Assembly (NCBI RefSeq): GCF_900102925.1
Contig: NZ_FNKI01000002.1
Span: 1,054,001 to 1,118,000 of the forward strand
Direction of reading: 5' to 3'
Length of the DNA stretch: 64,000 bases
Source of the DNA: Flagellimonas zhangzhouensis
Lineage (GTDB): Bacteria; Bacteroidota; Bacteroidia; Flavobacteriales; Flavobacteriaceae
Position 1 is the stretch's first letter; every line of letters begins with the position of its first letter. A program made the translations under genes and the position numbers. Below the pieces are notes generated by a model. It was given only the letters and a program-made list of their open reading frames with translations, did no database searches and had not been told where the DNA came from. Below are positions 61,310 to 64,000 of the stretch, piece after piece.

Positions 61310-62695
61310 TTATTGTGGGGCCTTTTGCCATGCCTTCCATATCCCACTTAAATCAACACCAGTAGCCTTGGACATTATTGGCTCAATCTCATTGTATTTG
61401 AAAGCTCTTTGATTTTCATTGGACCAATGTAGCAGTCCAAGCATAGCATCCTTAAAGGACTTCACCCCGTTGGTTTGTTTTTGAATATGAGCATCTAAAT
61501 CAAAAGCCATTAAAGCGCCTCTTGAAAAAAGATTTTTCCCTATTCTAAAATCAGAGGCATATTGGGTTGAACCCAAAAGCGATAATTCCTTTAAGGTTTT
61601 GGTTTTGATAAATTCAGGAGCAGTGTCCATGTTGGACTTCCACCAGTTTACTATTCGCTCATTATTAAGGATATTAGCGTATGAAACATACCATATAAAC
61701 CCCTCATTTAACCAGATGGTCTCCAAAAGAGGTGCCACTTGCCAAGCAAATGGACGGTATCCTTCCCCCCAGGATCTTAACGGAAGCCAGGAATGCCCCA
61801 TGTGATGCAGAATGGTTCCTAAATCGCTTTTGGGATTGTATTCCCGGGTAATATCCCTGTGCGCCGTCATGCTATTGAGGTGTTCCATATTAAAACCATA
61901 GTCATGTCTTTCCGAAATTGGTTTTAGAAACTCATAAACTAGGGTATAATGTGGCATGGGAACGTATCCAAAATAATCGGCAAGTTTCTGTAACGCTGAT
62001 AAGCCTGTATCCCCAATACCTTCCAAAGCAACGGTGGTCTCAGCATAGGTCGCTACGAATAAGGGAACTTGTGCGTTTTCAACTTTAATTACCTGAACGC
62101 CGGTGCCCAAGAGATACTGGGCATCCACCAGTACGGCATAATTTTCGACCTCATAACTATCCGTTCCATATTTTCGATCGGTATCGGGTCTTAAGGTGCT
62201 GAAAATAGGCCAAGAGGGGTCGGTATTGATAGTTAAATTTATGGCCTCTGTTTCCATTCCTTCGATAAAACCAAATACGGAATACCCAAACAGTCCCAGA
62301 TAGTCTTGTCTGGCTTTGGAACTCATGGCGGCATCGAGTAATTCATTTTCCATTTTTTGTATGTCGACCGTATAACTTACTTTATTTAGAAGGTCATTAT
62401 CGTCTCCAAACATAAAAAAGCTGCCATCCCCGATCATACCGGGTAACTGTTTACCTGTAGCGGTATAACCCACAACATCATCAATAAAGGCCATGTAGTT
62501 GGTAAGACTATAGGTTCCCGGTGCACTTCTTGGAATCACTAAATTGGCATCACTGGCCGGTAGCGCATCAAATGTGATTTGAACAGTTACTTTATCTAAA
62601 TCTGCTTGCTTGTTGAGCAAATATGTGATCTTTTGCTGTGCATTTAGACTCGTGATAGCGATGAAAAATGAAAATAGAACTATAATTCTTCCCAT
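61310..62695 (-). CDS. M61-like (glycyl aminopeptidase-type) protein with altered HEXXH motif
   Basis: 461 aa with signal peptide (ending SLNAQ). The layout follows family M61: a beta-rich N-terminal domain, then ILHHMGHSW in place of the HEXXH zinc site, and WLNEGF with the third ligand E331. The motif is H297-H298-M-G-H301, so both zinc histidines are kept but the catalytic glutamate is histidine. No C-terminal PDZ domain is visible, so it is shorter than typical M61 enzymes. Probably secreted; activity doubtful. A glycyl-peptidase role cannot be assumed. Confidence 0.85.
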   Translation of the reverse strand: MGRIIVLFSFFIAITSLNAQQKITYLLNKQADLDKVTVQITFDALPASDANLVIPRSAPGTYSLTNYMAFIDDVVGYTATGKQLPGMIGDGSFFMFGDDNDLLNKVSYTVDIQKMENELLDAAMSSKARQDYLGLFGYSVFGFIEGMETEAINLTINTDPSWPIFSTLRPDTDRKYGTDSYEVENYAVLVDAQYLLGTGVQVIKVENAQVPLFVATYAETTVALEGIGDTGLSALQKLADYFGYVPMPHYTLVYEFLKPISERHDYGFNMEHLNSMTAHRDITREYNPKSDLGTILHHMGHSWLPLRSWGEGYRPFAWQVAPLLETIWLNEGFIWYVSYANILNNERIVNWWKSNMDTAPEFIKTKTLKELSLLGSTQYASDFRIGKNLFSRGALMAFDLDAHIQKQTNGVKSFKDAMLGLLHWSNENQRAFKYNEIEPIMSKATGVDLSGIWKAWQKAPQ

Positions 62696-62793
62696 GTTGA
62701 TGATGTTTTGTAACTGCCTCGGCTATAGGCAGTTGTTTTCTTAAAAGTTCCAATTTGGTTTAGGGGTGGGTAATTGCCATTGTAGTGATTTCA

Positions 62794-63276
62794 TTATTCT
62801 TCTATCCCAGCTTTTTTTCTTTGGGTTCTACCGTACTCAATAAATGAACCATCAAAAAACTTACTGAACGGATGTTTTAACAATGCGCCAAATCCTGCGG
62901 AGAGCACTATGCCATCTACCAGTGATTTTCTGGATCTCCAATTTTTTGCACTCAACATCTTGTTCTCATTTTGCAAAAACAAATTTTCAACGTGTCGAAC
63001 TTCTGCGCCGAACAAATAAAACCCATGAATTTGTTCTTCTTCGCTCAATGAGTCGGGATCATCTCTAAACATTGTGATCAATCTTGCCAATTCTGGAGAA
63101 CTGCTAAAATTGAGCAGTATGTTGATGTCCAAAGCTGCAATCTCATGAAAAGTAGATGCTTGCGTTGCCTTTGTATTTTCTCTGATCTGAACACCAACAA
63201 ATATTAAAGATATTATGATGGCAACCGCTGATATAATTTCTGCGATCAATGCATATGCTTCCAGTGTTTCTAACAT
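62794..63276 (-). CDS. Small membrane protein of unknown function
   Basis: 160 aa. One transmembrane helix (AEIISAVAIIISLIFVGVQI, about residues 12-31) is followed by a QIREN segment and a helical cytoplasmic-like domain rich in charged residues. I recognise this as a common environmental type but cannot name a family. It lies 4 bp after the DUF6090 gene and probably shares its transcript. The same helix-QIxxN arrangement is seen in that neighbour. Confidence 0.8.
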   Translation of the reverse strand: MLETLEAYALIAEIISAVAIIISLIFVGVQIRENTKATQASTFHEIAALDINILLNFSSSPELARLITMFRDDPDSLSEEEQIHGFYLFGAEVRHVENLFLQNENKMLSAKNWRSRKSLVDGIVLSAGFGALLKHPFSKFFDGSFIEYGRTQRKKAGIEE

Positions 63277-63280
63277 ATCC

Positions 63281-64000
63281 TTAGTTTTTTTCCAGTTCTG
63301 ATGTTATTTCTTTTGCCTGGGATTTCATTTCTTTTATTGCGTAACTAATATTTTCAACGGCAATGGGTATATAACTACCTGAAACAATTAGAAAGTCATC
63401 GAATTGATCTTTGGTATGAATCAACTCATGATTTATGATATATTCCACTTTTATACCATCGGTTGTATCGGGGATAATTTTTTTCTCAAATATGGCAGCG
63501 ACCAAATCATTTTTTTTATACAGTTGTCTTCTTATAAATTCATTGACCCAAAACTCAACTGCTTTTAATTTTACCTCGTATAAATTTGTAATGCTGTTTC
63601 TAAGTTCGGGATTTGAAATTTTATCCAATCCTGTAGACTTGATGGACTCATACGGACTATAATTGATTGCAACCGCAATACCTCCTTGTCTTACATTATT
63701 AAAATGGTAGGCCAATGAATCCTGAGGGTAAGTTGATCCATTTCGAACAGTTGTCAACACAATAACGCTTTGTTTTAATTCTTCAAGATTTTTAATTCCG
63801 CCCTCCAAGTTGTAGATGTCTTTATCCAGGGCTTCTTTAACTTCCCTCAGCATGGTTAGTTCATAAGCTCTATTGATTCTTTCCTGATTCTTATTGTTGA
63901 TCTGAAGTGCAATTAAAATCCCTATAACTACCAAAACAATTTCGCCAACGGCATAAAGTAGGTACTTGCTGAACTTATTTTCGGAAAGCAATCGCTGACG
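63281..64000 (-). CDS. DUF6090-family membrane protein (5' end outside window)
   Basis: The open frame runs off the end of the window; 239 codons are visible. The first residues (RQRLLSENKFSKYLLYA) are the usual lead-in of DUF6090 proteins, whose true start lies further on. A transmembrane helix (VGEIVLVVIGILIALQI) is followed by NNKNQERINRAYELTML and a long helical domain, ending with NELEK-like charged helices. Function unknown. The TTG at 63991 is an internal codon. The next gene follows after 4 bp. Confidence 0.85.
   Translation of the reverse strand, partial: RQRLLSENKFSKYLLYAVGEIVLVVIGILIALQINNKNQERINRAYELTMLREVKEALDKDIYNLEGGIKNLEELKQSVIVLTTVRNGSTYPQDSLAYHFNNVRQGGIAVAINYSPYESIKSTGLDKISNPELRNSITNLYEVKLKAVEFWVNEFIRRQLYKKNDLVAAIFEKKIIPDTTDGIKVEYIINHELIHTKDQFDDFLIVSGSYIPIAVENISYAIKEMKSQAKEITSELEKN

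Noticed and set aside
1..64000. tRNA or rRNA genes
   Set aside because: No cloverleaf or rRNA-like sequence was recognised by eye; a tRNAscan or Rfam run would be needed to exclude small RNAs.

Overview
The window looks like a chromosomal segment of a marine-type member of the Flavobacteriaceae (Bacteroidota). The reasons are low G+C with short A/T-rich spacers, many TAnnTTTG-type -7 boxes and no clear Shine-Dalgarno sequences. The gene content also fits: a fused 2-oxoacid dehydrogenase E1, a fused FAD/Fe-S oxidoreductase, DUF6090, a TlpA protein with a DUF4369-like N-terminus, and the TIGR03915/TIGR03916 pair. No rRNA, tRNA, IS element, prophage or CRISPR array was seen. Almost all of the window is housekeeping chromosome. 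Genus cannot be fixed from the sequence alone.

Layout. 1-8.6 kb is branched-chain amino acid synthesis: ilvC (5' end outside the window) and ilvA on the + strand face a leuC-leuD-leuA-leuB operon on the - strand, with gapN between them and a shared terminator at about 3.8 kb. 8.8-21.3 kb holds recG, an active-looking secreted M1 aminopeptidase translationally coupled to a patatin lipase, a degenerate OmpA-like protein, an FMN glutamate-synthase-like protein, a DsrE/M20 peptidase pair and a UvrD/PcrA helicase. 21.4-31.7 kb carries a membrane alpha/beta hydrolase, a lipoprotein, tsaC, an OmpA lipoprotein, a GT2 glycosyltransferase, an HsdR_N-like nuclease-fold protein divergent from holA, DoxX, and the fused E1. 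31.8-38.2 kb is a uvrA - LOG protein - M1-like/beta-barrel operon.

38.3-43.7 kb contains an APC permease, a stand-alone SH3/Tudor-like protein related to the tail of the helicase, and the most interesting locus. There a radical-SAM/TIGR03915 DNA repair pair diverges from an XRE-S24 (LexA/CI-like) repressor across an intergenic region packed with four near-palindromic 15-bp operators. This has every visible part of a self-contained, damage-inducible SOS-like switch. 43.7-50.3 kb has an SMP-30 family protein, an ATP-grasp ligase, gamma-glutamyltransferase, an AcpH-like phosphodiesterase, glmM and an LpxL-like acyltransferase. 50.4-59.8 kb has a rhomboid protease, a TlpA thioredoxin lipoprotein, a small outer-membrane protein, the FAD/Fe-S oxidoreductase, an LpxH-like phosphoesterase, aroC, a dicarboxylate/amino-acid symporter and a DCC-family protein.

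The last 4 kb is the least ordinary. A DUF2268 Zn-protease gene is flanked on both sides by blocks of a three-part intergenic repeat. It is followed by an M61-like peptidase whose HEXXH motif reads HHMGH, then two small membrane proteins that share a transmembrane-QIxxN pattern (one of them DUF6090, running off the window end). Four gluzincin-related or HEXXH proteins are present, and two of them have altered catalytic motifs.
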